DNA of 12,975 nucleotides from the NCBI GenBank assembly GCA_009695395.1, contig SIBB01000051.1, positions 1 to 12,975 on the forward strand, written 5' to 3'. Below the pieces are notes generated by a model that was not told where the DNA came from, made no database searches, and was given only the letters and a program-made list of their open reading frames with translations. Shown here in pieces: positions 1 to 6,560 of this stretch; the first letter of the stretch is position 1; every line of letters begins with the position of its first letter. The position numbers and the translations under genes are program-made. Origin of the DNA: Pedosphaera sp. GTDB taxonomy: Bacteria; Verrucomicrobiota; Verrucomicrobiia; Limisphaerales; SXTU01.

Positions 1-3
1 GCG

Positions 4-864
4 ATGAAGAAGTCCATCAACCTCTGGGCCTTCCCCTACCCCGACCGCATGAATTTGCGCGAGTGCCTCCAGCTCGCGAAGGACGCGGGCTTCGACGGCA
101 TCGAGCTGAACTACGACCTCGACAACGACCTCTCGCCCAAGGCCACCGCGAAGGACTTCAAGGCCATCCGCCAGATGGCCGACCAGATTGGCATCCAGAT
201 CAGCGGCCTCTGCTCGTTCCTTTTCTGGCCCTACCCGCTCACGAGCAACGACCCGGCGAAGCGCGCGCGCGGCCTCGAGCTCGCCGGCAAGATTGCGCAG
301 GCCGCCAGCGACCTCGGCGTGGAGAACGTCCTCGTCGTCCCCGGCGCGGTCCACATCCCGTGGCGCACCGACCACGAGCCGGTGCGCAACGACATCTGCG
401 AGCAACGCGCGAAGGAAGCCATTGCCGTCCTCGCTAAAACCGCCGCGAAGCAGAAGGTCTATCTCAACATGGAGAACATTTTCTTCAACGGCTTCCTCAT
501 GACGCCGATGGAGATGAACGCCTTCGTGGACCACTTCGGCAACGACCGCGTGCGCATCCACTACGACACCGGCAACATCGCGATGTTCCAGCACGCGGAA
601 CATTGGGTGCCGATCATGGGCAAGCGCATCCAGAACATTCACCTCAAGGAGTTCACGAAGAAAGGCACGGACTTCTCGCTCGAAACCTTCCGCCCGCTGC
701 TCGATGGCACGACCAACTGGCCCGCGCTGCTGGAGGAGTTGGACAAGATCAACTACCGCGGCTTCCTGACCTTTGAGTATTTCCACCCTTACCCGCACTA
801 CCCCGAGGCGCTCATTTGGCAGACGAGCGATTCGATGGACCGGATTTTAGGAAAGAAGGGATGA
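4..864 (+). CDS. Sugar phosphate isomerase/epimerase (AP endonuclease family 2 TIM barrel)
   Basis: This 286-residue protein belongs to the xylose-isomerase-like TIM-barrel family, which covers hydroxypyruvate isomerases and ketose 3-epimerases. These are metal-dependent cytoplasmic enzymes that isomerise or epimerise small sugars or sugar acids. The opening strand and helix fit the family, with an FDGIELN motif at about residues 30-36. The four expected metal ligands can be placed: Glu157 in LNMEN, Asp188 in HYDTGN, His213 in IHLKE and Glu258 in TFEYF near the C-terminus. There is no signal peptide and the length is normal. The ATG lies three bases from the window edge, so its promoter and upstream partners cannot be seen. 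Two hundred bases or more separate it from the next promoter, so it probably ends an upstream transcription unit. The family call is firm; the substrate cannot be read from the sequence. Confidence 0.88.
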   Translation: MKKSINLWAFPYPDRMNLRECLQLAKDAGFDGIELNYDLDNDLSPKATAKDFKAIRQMADQIGIQISGLCSFLFWPYPLTSNDPAKRARGLELAGKIAQAASDLGVENVLVVPGAVHIPWRTDHEPVRNDICEQRAKEAIAVLAKTAAKQKVYLNMENIFFNGFLMTPMEMNAFVDHFGNDRVRIHYDTGNIAMFQHAEHWVPIMGKRIQNIHLKEFTKKGTDFSLETFRPLLDGTTNWPALLEELDKINYRGFLTFEYFHPYPHYPEALIWQTSDSMDRILGKKG

Positions 865-1090
865 TCCGCCGCTAGCTCGCCAACGAACGCCTCCCATCGC
901 CGCCAAACTGGGAGAACAAAAGAGTCGGAATCAGTTTGAAACCCGATATCCACGCGCGGGAGACCCCTTCCCCGGGATCAAGACACGCGCAATCCATGCT
1001 TCAACCTAAAATGTGGCGTTCGATACCTTTCAGGCATTCAGGGTTGTCCCGAAGCATTTCCCGGTGCACTGGGTGATCGCAAAATAACGT
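865..1090. other. Gene-free stretch with short inverted repeats
   Basis: No convincing coding frame covers this region, and I see no tRNA or known RNA fold. A perfect 6-bp inverted repeat (CTCCCA at 891-896, TGGGAG at 909-914) has a 12-nt loop but no following T-run, so it is at best a weak hairpin after the first gene. A near-palindrome at 1060-1073 has CCC and GGG arms around GTGCAC, with one mismatched pair. It lies just upstream of the promoter for the small basic protein gene and could be a protein-binding site. The rest appears unremarkable. Confidence 0.4.
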
Positions 1091-1119
1091 TTGGCACGAG
1101 CGTGCGGCTCTGCTAGAAA
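1091..1119 (+). promoter_or_regulatory. Sigma70-type promoter for the small basic protein/rluB unit
   Basis: The -35 hexamer TTGGCA (1091-1096) is followed by a 17-nt spacer and TAGAAA (1114-1119). TG at 1111-1112 gives an extended -10 (TGC before the hexamer). Initiation would fall near 1126, leaving a leader of about 40 nt before the ATG at 1167. An inverted repeat with GCACG and CGTGC arms and an AG centre (1094-1105) overlaps the -35 and spacer, a plausible operator position. The -35 area also resembles a sigma54 -24 box, but the -12 spacing does not fit. Confidence 0.55.
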
Positions 1120-1166
1120 TTGCGTTCCTGCGTCGCGGTGCGGCGCGCAAACGAACGGTACATTTT

Positions 1167-1322
1167 ATGTCACTACATCCCAGCCTGCGCGCCTCGAACG
1201 CTCTCGGCGCGAAACGGAATGTCCTCAAGCGCTTCGAGCGCGCTGCCCTGCTCAAGAAGCGCGGCCAGTGGAAGGACGGCGACCGCATCACCGGCCTGCG
1301 CAAGACGAAGCCGGAGGAATAG
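1167..1322 (+). CDS. Small basic protein of the Verrucomicrobia/Chlamydiae type
   Basis: This short gene encodes 51 residues. It begins MSLHPSLRAS, contains a core KRNVLKRFER and then LLKKRGQWKDGDRITGL, and ends in KTKPEE. The protein is very rich in Lys and Arg. The pattern HPSL, KRNVLKRFER, KKRGQW, GD, GL-KTKP matches, from memory, the small basic protein family TIGR04137 (Chlam_Ver_rRNA), found in Verrucomicrobiota and Chlamydiae and named for an rRNA association in chlamydiae. Its biochemical role is not known to me; the charge and size suggest RNA or ribosome contact, which is inference. It has its own promoter at 1091-1119 and is followed after 27 bp by an rRNA pseudouridine synthase, so the two are probably co-transcribed. 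There is no clear Shine-Dalgarno before the ATG. This gene is a strong lineage marker. Confidence 0.85.
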   Translation: MSLHPSLRASNALGAKRNVLKRFERAALLKKRGQWKDGDRITGLRKTKPEE

Positions 1323-1349
1323 TCCTCCCCCGACCGTTCCCTCGACGCG

Positions 1350-2060
1350 ATGTTGCGCCTCCAAAAGTTTCTCGCCGAGGCGGGCGTCGCCTCTCGGCGC
1401 GCCGCCGAGCTGCTCATCCGCGCCGGCAGCGTGGAGGTGAACGGCAAGGTCGTCCGCGAGCTCGGCACCAAGGTGGATCCCGCCGTCGATCGCGTCGCGG
1501 TGGAGGGCCAGCGGGTTCAGCTCAAGCGCAAGCTTCACGTCGCCCTTCACAAGCCGCGCGGTTATCTCTGCACCCGTTCGGATGAGCTGGGGCGGAGTAT
1601 CGTCGGCGAACTTCTGCCCAAGGAATGGGGCAACCTCTATCCGGTCGGCCGGCTCGACCGCGAGAGCGAGGGGCTGATTTTCATGACCAACGACGGCGAG
1701 TTCGCGCTTCAACTCACCCACCCGCGCTACGGTATCCGCAAGAAGTATCTGGCCACAGTGACCGGCCGCGTGGAGCCCAGGCAGTTGAAGAGTTTCACCG
1801 TGGGTGTGCGGCACATGGGCGACATGCTCAAGGCCGAGAAGGCGCGGATCATCGATTCGAACAACACGCGCAGCCATGTGGAGCTGGAACTGGCCGAGGG
1901 GAAGAACCGCGAGGTGCGCCGCCTCTTCGAAAGTCTGGGGATGGTCGTCGAACGATTACAGCGGATTCAGATCGGGCCAATCAAACTCGCGGAGCTGAAA
2001 CCGGGTAAATGGCGGACGTTGACAGAACCAGAGATTAAATCTTTACTACCCAAACTATGA
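1350..2060 (+). CDS. rluB: 23S rRNA pseudouridine synthase, RluB/RsuA family
   Basis: This 236-residue enzyme converts a specific uridine in ribosomal RNA to pseudouridine. An N-terminal S4 RNA-binding domain (about residues 2-48, starting RLQKFLAEAG and including GSVEVNGK) is followed by the KPRG motif (68-71). The catalytic motif VGRLDRESEGL has the catalytic Asp at 103. The later signature motif EGKNREVRRL lies at about 183-192. Family members split into RsuA (16S), RluB/RluE/RluF (23S) and relatives; the LTHPRYGIRKKY stretch and S4 domain best fit RluB, but the target base is inferred. The long C-terminal extension of enterobacterial RluB is absent. It follows the small basic protein gene by 27 bp, and its stop overlaps the next ATG by four bases (ATGA), suggesting translational coupling. 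Confidence 0.9.
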   Translation: MLRLQKFLAEAGVASRRAAELLIRAGSVEVNGKVVRELGTKVDPAVDRVAVEGQRVQLKRKLHVALHKPRGYLCTRSDELGRSIVGELLPKEWGNLYPVGRLDRESEGLIFMTNDGEFALQLTHPRYGIRKKYLATVTGRVEPRQLKSFTVGVRHMGDMLKAEKARIIDSNNTRSHVELELAEGKNREVRRLFESLGMVVERLQRIQIGPIKLAELKPGKWRTLTEPEIKSLLPKL

Positions 2061-3190
2061 ACACTTCCAAGCGGATCGGATTATTCGTTCTTTTTGCCGG
2101 CTTGATTGGCGCGCAGGCGGCCGATAAGGCGGTCGTCAAGCAGGCCCGCACGAACGCGCGTGGCGCCGCCAGCTTGAGCAGCGAAGTAGTCATCCAACTC
2201 GAGAAGGGCGAGGTCGTGACCGTGCTCGAGGAGATCACCGTGAAGACCCCCAAGGCCGGCGAGCCGGTGAAGTGGCTGCGCATCCAACTCCCCGCCGACA
2301 CGCTCGTCTGGATCCACGCCGGGTTCATTGACGCGCAGACCAAGGCCGTCATCCCCAGCAAACTCAATGTCCGCGCCGGTCCCGGCGAGCATTTCAGCGT
2401 CCTCTGCCGCCTCGACAAAGGCGCGGTGGTCAAGCCCGTCCGCACCGTCGGCGAGTGGATGGAAATCGAATCGCCCGCGACCGCGGCGGTCTTCGTCGCT
2501 TCTGATTTGCTCCAGCGCGAGGAAGCCTCGAACATCGTCACCGTACCCCCGACCACACCGCGAACGAACGTCGTGGCTCTCCCTTCCACCAACATCATCA
2601 GCGTTCCCATCACCAGTTTCACGAAGCCGCCCACGCCCGAGACCAACAGTGTGAGCGAAGCGTTCCCTTCGCCACCGATCCCCGTGGTGGCCGCCAAAAC
2701 CGCCACGCCCAAAGGCAACAAAAAGACTCCGGCCAAAACCGACGATCCGAAAATCGTCACGCCGACGCCTCCGACCAAAACGGAAGCGCCGAAGCAGGTG
2801 GAGCCGGTCGCCGCCATCACCAGCACCAACAAGCTCCCGTGGTACAAGGCCATCTTCCACACCGCGACCAAGCCCAAGACCGTCGCCAAAAAGGTGGAGG
2901 CGCCGATCGTCCCGCCCACGCCCGTCGTCGCGGCCCCTCTTCCCATCCGCCTCGTCACACGCGAGGGCATCATCCAGCGTACGCTGAACATTCAGGCCCC
3001 CGCCGAGTACGTCCTCGAGCATCCCGAGACCGGCAAGGTCATCAACTACCTTCACACCACCAACACCAACGTGCCGATGAACCTCCTCAAGGGCCGTCGC
3101 GTGCTGGTGAGCGGCGAGGAAGCCATCGACCCGCGCTGGGCCGACACGCCTCTACTCAAGATCGAGACGCTCCGCACGACGGATAATTGA
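2057..3190 (+). CDS. Secreted SH3b-domain protein with Pro/Thr/Lys-rich linker
   Basis: This 377-residue protein starts with a Sec signal peptide with likely cleavage after AQA (residues 19-21). Two bacterial SH3-like stretches follow. The first, at about 24-95, is less typical. The second, at about 99-152, has the diagnostic LNVRAGPG motif, a GEW segment and a final VFVASDLL strand. Residues 157-295 are a low-complexity linker rich in Pro, Thr, Ala and Lys. A compact C-terminal domain (about 296-373) contains REGIIQRTLN, HPETGKVINYLHTT and GEEAIDPRW, and looks conserved but is not one I can name. SH3b domains often bind peptidoglycan or peptides, so an envelope role is likely. The gene is sandwiched between rluB and folD with overlapping ends, an odd setting for an exported protein. 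There is no catalytic domain, so it is not itself a hydrolase. Confidence 0.8.
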   Translation: MNTSKRIGLFVLFAGLIGAQAADKAVVKQARTNARGAASLSSEVVIQLEKGEVVTVLEEITVKTPKAGEPVKWLRIQLPADTLVWIHAGFIDAQTKAVIPSKLNVRAGPGEHFSVLCRLDKGAVVKPVRTVGEWMEIESPATAAVFVASDLLQREEASNIVTVPPTTPRTNVVALPSTNIISVPITSFTKPPTPETNSVSEAFPSPPIPVVAAKTATPKGNKKTPAKTDDPKIVTPTPPTKTEAPKQVEPVAAITSTNKLPWYKAIFHTATKPKTVAKKVEAPIVPPTPVVAAPLPIRLVTREGIIQRTLNIQAPAEYVLEHPETGKVINYLHTTNTNVPMNLLKGRRVLVSGEEAIDPRWADTPLLKIETLRTTDN

Positions 3191-3192
3191 CC

Positions 3193-4080
3193 GTGGCCGC
3201 CGGCAATCTCATTGATGGCCGCGCCATCGCCGAGCAAATCCACGCCGCAACTGCCCAGCACGTTTCGGCCCTCAAATCCCGCGGCATCGAGCCCAAACAA
3301 GTTTTCGTACGCGTCGGCGAGGATCCCGCTTCGAAGGTGTACGTCGGGATGAAGGAGAAAACTTCCGCCCGTCTCGGCATCGCTTCCGAAACGCGCGTCC
3401 TACCCGAGACCGCCACCGAAGCCGAACTGCTCACAATCATCGCTCAACTGAACGCCGACCGCGCCGTCCACGGCATTCTCATTCAGGCGCCGCTTCCGAA
3501 GCACATCAGCGAATCGCGAATCTTCGCAGCCGTCTCGCCCGACAAGGACGTGGATGGTTTCCATCCGATCAATGTCGGCAAACTGATGCTCGGCGACGAA
3601 ACCGGTTTCCACCCCTGCACACCGGCTGGCGTCCACGAATTGCTCATCCGCGCCGACGTGAAAATCGCCGGTGCGGAGATCGTCATCCTCGGCCGCGGCA
3701 ACATCGTCGGCAAACCGATGGCCGCCATCCTCTGCCAGAAAGCGCGACATGCCGACGCCACGGTGACGCTCTGCCATTCGCGCACTCGCGATGTCGCGGC
3801 GCATTGCCGCCGCGCGGACATCATTATCGCCGCGATGGGCGTCGCCGAGTTCGTGAAAGCAGACATGGTGAAACCCGGCGCGGTCGTCGTGGATGTCGGC
3901 GTCAATCGCCTTCCCGATCCGTCCGCGAAAAGCGGCTCGCGGCTCGTGGGCGATGTGGATTTCGCCAACGTCCAGCCGATCGCCGGCCTCATCACCCCGA
4001 ACCCCGGCGGCGTTGGCCCGATGACCATCGCCATGTTGCTCGCCAACACCACGCGCGCCGCCGAACTCGCCACACGCTAA
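3193..4080 (+). CDS. folD: Bifunctional methylenetetrahydrofolate dehydrogenase/cyclohydrolase FolD
   Basis: FolD interconverts 5,10-methylene-THF, 5,10-methenyl-THF and 10-formyl-THF in the cytoplasm, feeding purine synthesis and fMet-tRNA formation. From the GTG at 3193 the protein has 295 residues. The active-site residues are Tyr50 and Lys54 (YVGMKEK), Gln98 (ILIQAPLP) and Asp121 (DKDVDGFHP), the same numbers as in the E. coli enzyme. The NADP-binding motif reads GRGNIVGKP (about 167-175), with Gly where Ser is usual. The C-terminal signature PNPGGVGPMT is intact. An in-frame TTG at 3187 would overlap the upstream stop (TTGA). I prefer the GTG because it lies two bases past that stop, has a weak GGAT eight bases upstream and gives matching numbering. 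Translation is probably coupled to the SH3b gene. Confidence 0.95.
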   Translation: MAAGNLIDGRAIAEQIHAATAQHVSALKSRGIEPKQVFVRVGEDPASKVYVGMKEKTSARLGIASETRVLPETATEAELLTIIAQLNADRAVHGILIQAPLPKHISESRIFAAVSPDKDVDGFHPINVGKLMLGDETGFHPCTPAGVHELLIRADVKIAGAEIVILGRGNIVGKPMAAILCQKARHADATVTLCHSRTRDVAAHCRRADIIIAAMGVAEFVKADMVKPGAVVVDVGVNRLPDPSAKSGSRLVGDVDFANVQPIAGLITPNPGGVGPMTIAMLLANTTRAAELATR

Positions 4081-4096
4081 CCCACACTTATTTTAT

Positions 4097-4528
4097 ATGA
4101 ACCCCGCTCGCATCCTTCCCGACCTCCAATGCTCGCTGCTCTGCGAAGACATCCGACAGGAGGCCAATGGCAACTTCATCCTCGTCGGCGTGCTCGGTTT
4201 CCTGCGCGTGCCGCAGTTGCCCGTCACCGCGCTCAAGCTCTGCATCTTCAGCCGCTGGACCGCCGGCGTCGGCGCCTTCACCGAGACGGTGCGGCTCATC
4301 GCGCCAGACCAGACCACGGTGCTGCGCCAAAGCCAGGTGAAGTTCGCGCTCGCCGATCCCGCGCATCACGCAACGAACGCCTCCATCTTCGGCCAGATCG
4401 AGTTCACCGCGCCCGGCGTCTATCAAGTCGAAGTGCTCGTGGACGATGTGATGAAGCTGCGCTATCCGTTTCCCGTCGTCGTCGTGCCGCCGCAAGGCCA
4501 ACCGGAAGTGGCGCAGGAAAAGGCTTGA
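4097..4528 (+). CDS. Small DUF6941-like protein of unknown function
   Basis: This 143-residue protein has no signal peptide or membrane segment. The opening CEDIRQE (16-22) followed by NFILVGVLG resembles, from memory, the DUF6941 group, whose members begin with a Cys-Asp-Asp-Ile/Val-Arg-x-Glu pattern and a Leu-Val-Gly strand. The remainder alternates hydrophobic residues in a beta-sandwich-like way and ends in GVYQVEVLVDD (107-117) and PFPVVVV. The function of the group is unknown to me. The last 15 residues are polar and probably disordered. The gene follows folD by 16 bp (an AT-rich CTTATTTTAT precedes the ATG), so it is probably the last gene of that unit, although a weak start of its own cannot be excluded. 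The coding call is firm; the family call is moderate. Confidence 0.72.
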   Translation: MNPARILPDLQCSLLCEDIRQEANGNFILVGVLGFLRVPQLPVTALKLCIFSRWTAGVGAFTETVRLIAPDQTTVLRQSQVKFALADPAHHATNASIFGQIEFTAPGVYQVEVLVDDVMKLRYPFPVVVVPPQGQPEVAQEKA

Positions 4529-4576
4529 ACCATCGCCACGCGGCGTGAAGTCCGCGCAGTTCACAACGTCAGTCCC

Positions 4577-4605
4577 TTGACGGCACGCACGCCGTCTTGC
4601 TGAAT
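4577..4605 (+). promoter_or_regulatory. Possible promoter for a leaderless transcript at 4612
   Basis: TTGACG (4577-4582, five of six consensus bases) is followed by a 17-nt spacer and CTGAAT (4600-4605), which matches only the last three -10 positions. The GTG at 4612 lies 35 nt from the start of the -35 box, so initiation would fall on or beside it. The spacing matches the stronger cases at 5711 and 9956, but alone the -10 would not convince. Confidence 0.3.
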
Positions 4606-4611
4606 CAATCC

Positions 4612-5697
4612 GTGGAATCCGCCGCCACAAAAACCACCGCGCCCGACGCGTCGCAGCCGTTCAGTTTCGGCGGTGTCGCCGCGTTCGCCCGTGCGCCTTT
4701 CGGCCGTTTGCTCGTCGCGCAACTCGTCACCGCCGCCGCCGTGGCCGGGTGCGTCGTCTGGCTTCTCGCGCGCCAATGGTGTCCTGTCATCGAAACCGCC
4801 ATCAGCCAATTGCCATCCGAACGCGCCATCGTCCACGAAGGCCAGCTCGTCTGGCCCGCGCGCGAAGCGAACGTGCTCGCCGAGACACACTTTCTCGCCG
4901 TCGTCGTCAGTCCGCGCGAAGCGGACGACACCGGCCAGACTGCGGATCTGCAACTCGAATTCGGCAAAAGCCAATTCCGCATCAGCTCACTCTTCGGTTA
5001 TCTCGCGTGGCCTTATCCGGAAGATCGGCAACTGCCACTCACGCGCGGCGCGGTCGAGCCGTGGTGGGGCGCGTGGAAACCGATTCTACTCGCCGGCGTG
5101 GCGACGGGAACGCTCCTCTGGCTGCTCTTCACGTGGACTGTTTTGGCGATGCTCGGCACGTTCATCGTGCGGCTCGTCGCCTTCTTCGCCGACCGCGAGA
5201 GCACGCGCGCCGGCCGCTGGAAACTCGCAGCAGCAGCCCTGCTGCCCGGCGCATGGATCTTCGCGATGGGTCTCGTGTTGTACGGCCTCGAATGGCTACC
5301 ACTGCTCGGCCTGCTGCTGGTGACGGCCGTGCATCTCGTCGTCGGTTGGATCTATCTTTTCTTCGCGCCGTTCTTCCTGCCACGCGTGCCGTCGCAATTC
5401 GCCACCGTCGCTAATCCCTTCACCACCGCGCCGGCGAGCGACGAAATGCCGAAGAGCAATCCCTTCACCGGCGACGAGACGCTCGTGAAACCGCTCTCGG
5501 CCAGCCCGCCCAACGCGACACCGGGGCTTTCGCCTGCGGTTCCCGAAACAATTCCAACACCCACCGCGGCCGAAGCATCAACGCCGGCTTCAGCCAATCC
5601 CTTTTCCACACCCGACGCCGCAGCCGGCAATCCCTTCGACAATGCCGGGGCAGCGCAGCCGGCGAAGAATCCTTTCACCCGCGAGCCGGGGCACTGA
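4612..5697 (+). CDS. Polytopic membrane protein with five NPF motifs in its C-terminal tail
   Basis: From the GTG at 4612 the protein has 361 residues. A short cytoplasmic N-terminus leads to a first membrane span (about 31-53). A soluble, probably periplasmic domain of about 100 residues follows, including QLPSERAIVHEG. Then come at least three more spans (about 158-190, 205-226, 230-258). Residues 260-361 are a Pro/Ala/Thr-rich tail with five NPF tripeptides at 268, 283, 329, 340 and 353. The membrane core loosely recalls the DUF1189/Yip1-like architecture, but I cannot confirm this. An in-frame TTG at 4597 would add five residues; I prefer the GTG for its codon and its position 35 nt below a TTGACG box. 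No enzymatic motif is visible. The tail might recruit a partner protein, which is inference. Confidence 0.75.
   Translation: MESAATKTTAPDASQPFSFGGVAAFARAPFGRLLVAQLVTAAAVAGCVVWLLARQWCPVIETAISQLPSERAIVHEGQLVWPAREANVLAETHFLAVVVSPREADDTGQTADLQLEFGKSQFRISSLFGYLAWPYPEDRQLPLTRGAVEPWWGAWKPILLAGVATGTLLWLLFTWTVLAMLGTFIVRLVAFFADRESTRAGRWKLAAAALLPGAWIFAMGLVLYGLEWLPLLGLLLVTAVHLVVGWIYLFFAPFFLPRVPSQFATVANPFTTAPASDEMPKSNPFTGDETLVKPLSASPPNATPGLSPAVPETIPTPTAAEASTPASANPFSTPDAAAGNPFDNAGAAQPAKNPFTREPGH
5413..5676 (+). repeat. Five NPF-encoding repeats in the C-terminal tail
   Basis: Asn-Pro-Phe codons begin at 5413, 5458, 5596, 5629 and 5668. Four of the five motifs are followed by Thr or Ser and one by Asp. Four use AAT-CCC-TTC or AAT-CCC-TTT and the last uses AAT-CCT-TTC. 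The intervening residues differ in length and sequence, so this is a recurring short linear motif rather than a tandem DNA duplication. Confidence 0.8.
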
Positions 5698-5710
5698 ACG
5701 CAACGGGACG

Positions 5711-5739
5711 TTGCAAGCTCGGCGCGTTTCCTCTATGAT
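5711..5739 (+). promoter_or_regulatory. Sigma70-type promoter placed for a leaderless transcript
   Basis: TTGCAA (5711-5716) is followed by a 17-nt spacer and TATGAT (5734-5739, five of six consensus bases). Seven bases separate the -10 from the ATG at 5747, so initiation is expected at that A. This is the best promoter in the window. It also argues against the alternative ATG at 5735, which lies inside the -10 box. Confidence 0.6.
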
Positions 5740-5746
5740 TCGGGCT

Positions 5747-6517
5747 ATGACTGGCTTTAAGAAAGTGTGTTCTCTCGCCGCGCTCGCGGCAGTGCTGGCG
5801 CTCGGCACCGGTTGCCCGGGAACCGGCGCGACCGATGATCAGAAGGAACCCTATTTTCTCTCCGGCCGCGAGAAGGTGCGCCACACCGACTACGCCGGCG
5901 CCATCCAAGCTTTCAACAAAGCTGCCGAGGTGAACCCGCGATCGGGTCCGGCTCATTACGAGCTGGGCTGCCTGTACGAGGAACGCGGCGCGGATCCGGC
6001 TGCGGCGATTTTTCATTACGAGCGTTATCTCAAGCTCAGTCCGACGGCCGAGAATGCTCCGCTGATCCGCGAGCGGATCAACACCTGCAAACTCGAGTTG
6101 GCGAAATCATCGTTCCTCACGCTCGGCGGCCAGCCTGTTCAGCGCGAGAAAGAGCTGAAGGCCGAGTTGGATCGTTTGCTCGCGGAGAACACCCAGCTCC
6201 GGCACCAGCTCAGCACGCTCGCTCCCGGCGTGCGCGTGCCAATGGCAACCAACCCGCCTGTGGCCGCCAAATCTCCGCCCGTGAAGATGACTCCGGCAAC
6301 CGCGACCAACCGCGTTGTCGCGCCGGTACCTGCCAACACGAATCGTCCGCCCACCGCTGTTGGCCCGATGAAAACCCACAAGGTTGCCAGCGGTGATATG
6401 CCCGCTTCCATCGCGCGCAAATACGGGGTCAAAGTAGAGTCGTTGATGGCCGCCAATCCCGGCCTCGACCCGAAGAAGCTCAAGATCGGTCAGTCCCTCA
6501 ACATCCCCGCGCGCTGA
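5747..6517 (+). CDS. TPR / coiled-coil / LysM lipoprotein
   Basis: From the ATG at 5747 the product has 256 residues. A lipoprotein-type signal peptide ends in LGTGC with Cys23 as the likely lipidated residue; Gly at -3 departs from the usual Leu, so the lipobox is relaxed. Two TPR-like helical repeats follow (about 35-100, including YAGAIQAFNKAAEVNP and AAAIFHYERYLKLSP). Next is a short coiled coil (about 131-158, ELKAELDRLLAENTQL) and a Pro/Thr-rich linker. A C-terminal LysM domain (about 209-255) contains HKVASGDMPASIARKYGV and ends with KIGQSLNIP. LysM binds the glycan strand of peptidoglycan, and TPRs mediate protein contacts. The protein is therefore probably a membrane-anchored scaffold that touches the cell wall. 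It has its own promoter. Upstream in-frame starts are rejected because they would place the signal peptide internally. Confidence 0.85.
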   Translation: MTGFKKVCSLAALAAVLALGTGCPGTGATDDQKEPYFLSGREKVRHTDYAGAIQAFNKAAEVNPRSGPAHYELGCLYEERGADPAAAIFHYERYLKLSPTAENAPLIRERINTCKLELAKSSFLTLGGQPVQREKELKAELDRLLAENTQLRHQLSTLAPGVRVPMATNPPVAAKSPPVKMTPATATNRVVAPVPANTNRPPTAVGPMKTHKVASGDMPASIARKYGVKVESLMAANPGLDPKKLKIGQSLNIPAR

Positions 6518-6524
6518 GCCTCCC

Positions 6525-6553
6525 TTGACTAGACTCCCCCTCTGACGCACTTT
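6525..6553 (+). promoter_or_regulatory. Weak candidate promoter for a leaderless transcript at 6561
   Basis: TTGACT (6525-6530, five of six consensus bases) lies 36 nt upstream of the GTG at 6561, the same spacing as at 5711/5747. The -10 expected 17 nt later reads CACTTT, keeping only the A at position 2 and the T at position 6. The -35 is good and its position supportive; the -10 is poor. Confidence 0.3.
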
Positions 6554-6560
6554 TTCTAGC

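Noticed and set aside
891..914. Intrinsic terminator after the first gene
   Set aside because: The stem is only 6 bp with a 12-nt loop and no T-run follows.
1091..1107. Sigma54 promoter, because TTGGCACG matches a -24 box
   Set aside because: The GC of the -12 element is nine bases from the GG instead of ten and the TTGC part is missing. A sigma70 reading with a 17-nt spacer and extended -10 fits better.
1001..1471. Minus-strand gene covering the region before rluB
   Set aside because: It overlaps the small basic protein and the RluB S4 domain in antisense and shows no recognisable motif.
2081..3055. Long minus-strand open frames opposite the SH3b gene (also 6855-8387 and 9841-11217)
   Set aside because: They are antisense shadows created by high GC. 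Their translations are Arg/Gly/Asp/Glu-rich without motifs, while the + strand frames have clear domains and signal peptides.
4531..4547. Palindrome CACGCGGCGTG after the DUF6941-like gene as a terminator or operator
   Set aside because: The arms are five bases around one base, which cannot form a hairpin loop, and such short GC palindromes are expected by chance here.
5642..5746. Longer N-terminus for the LysM lipoprotein
   Set aside because: It would overlap the upstream gene, bury the signal peptide and read through a strong promoter.
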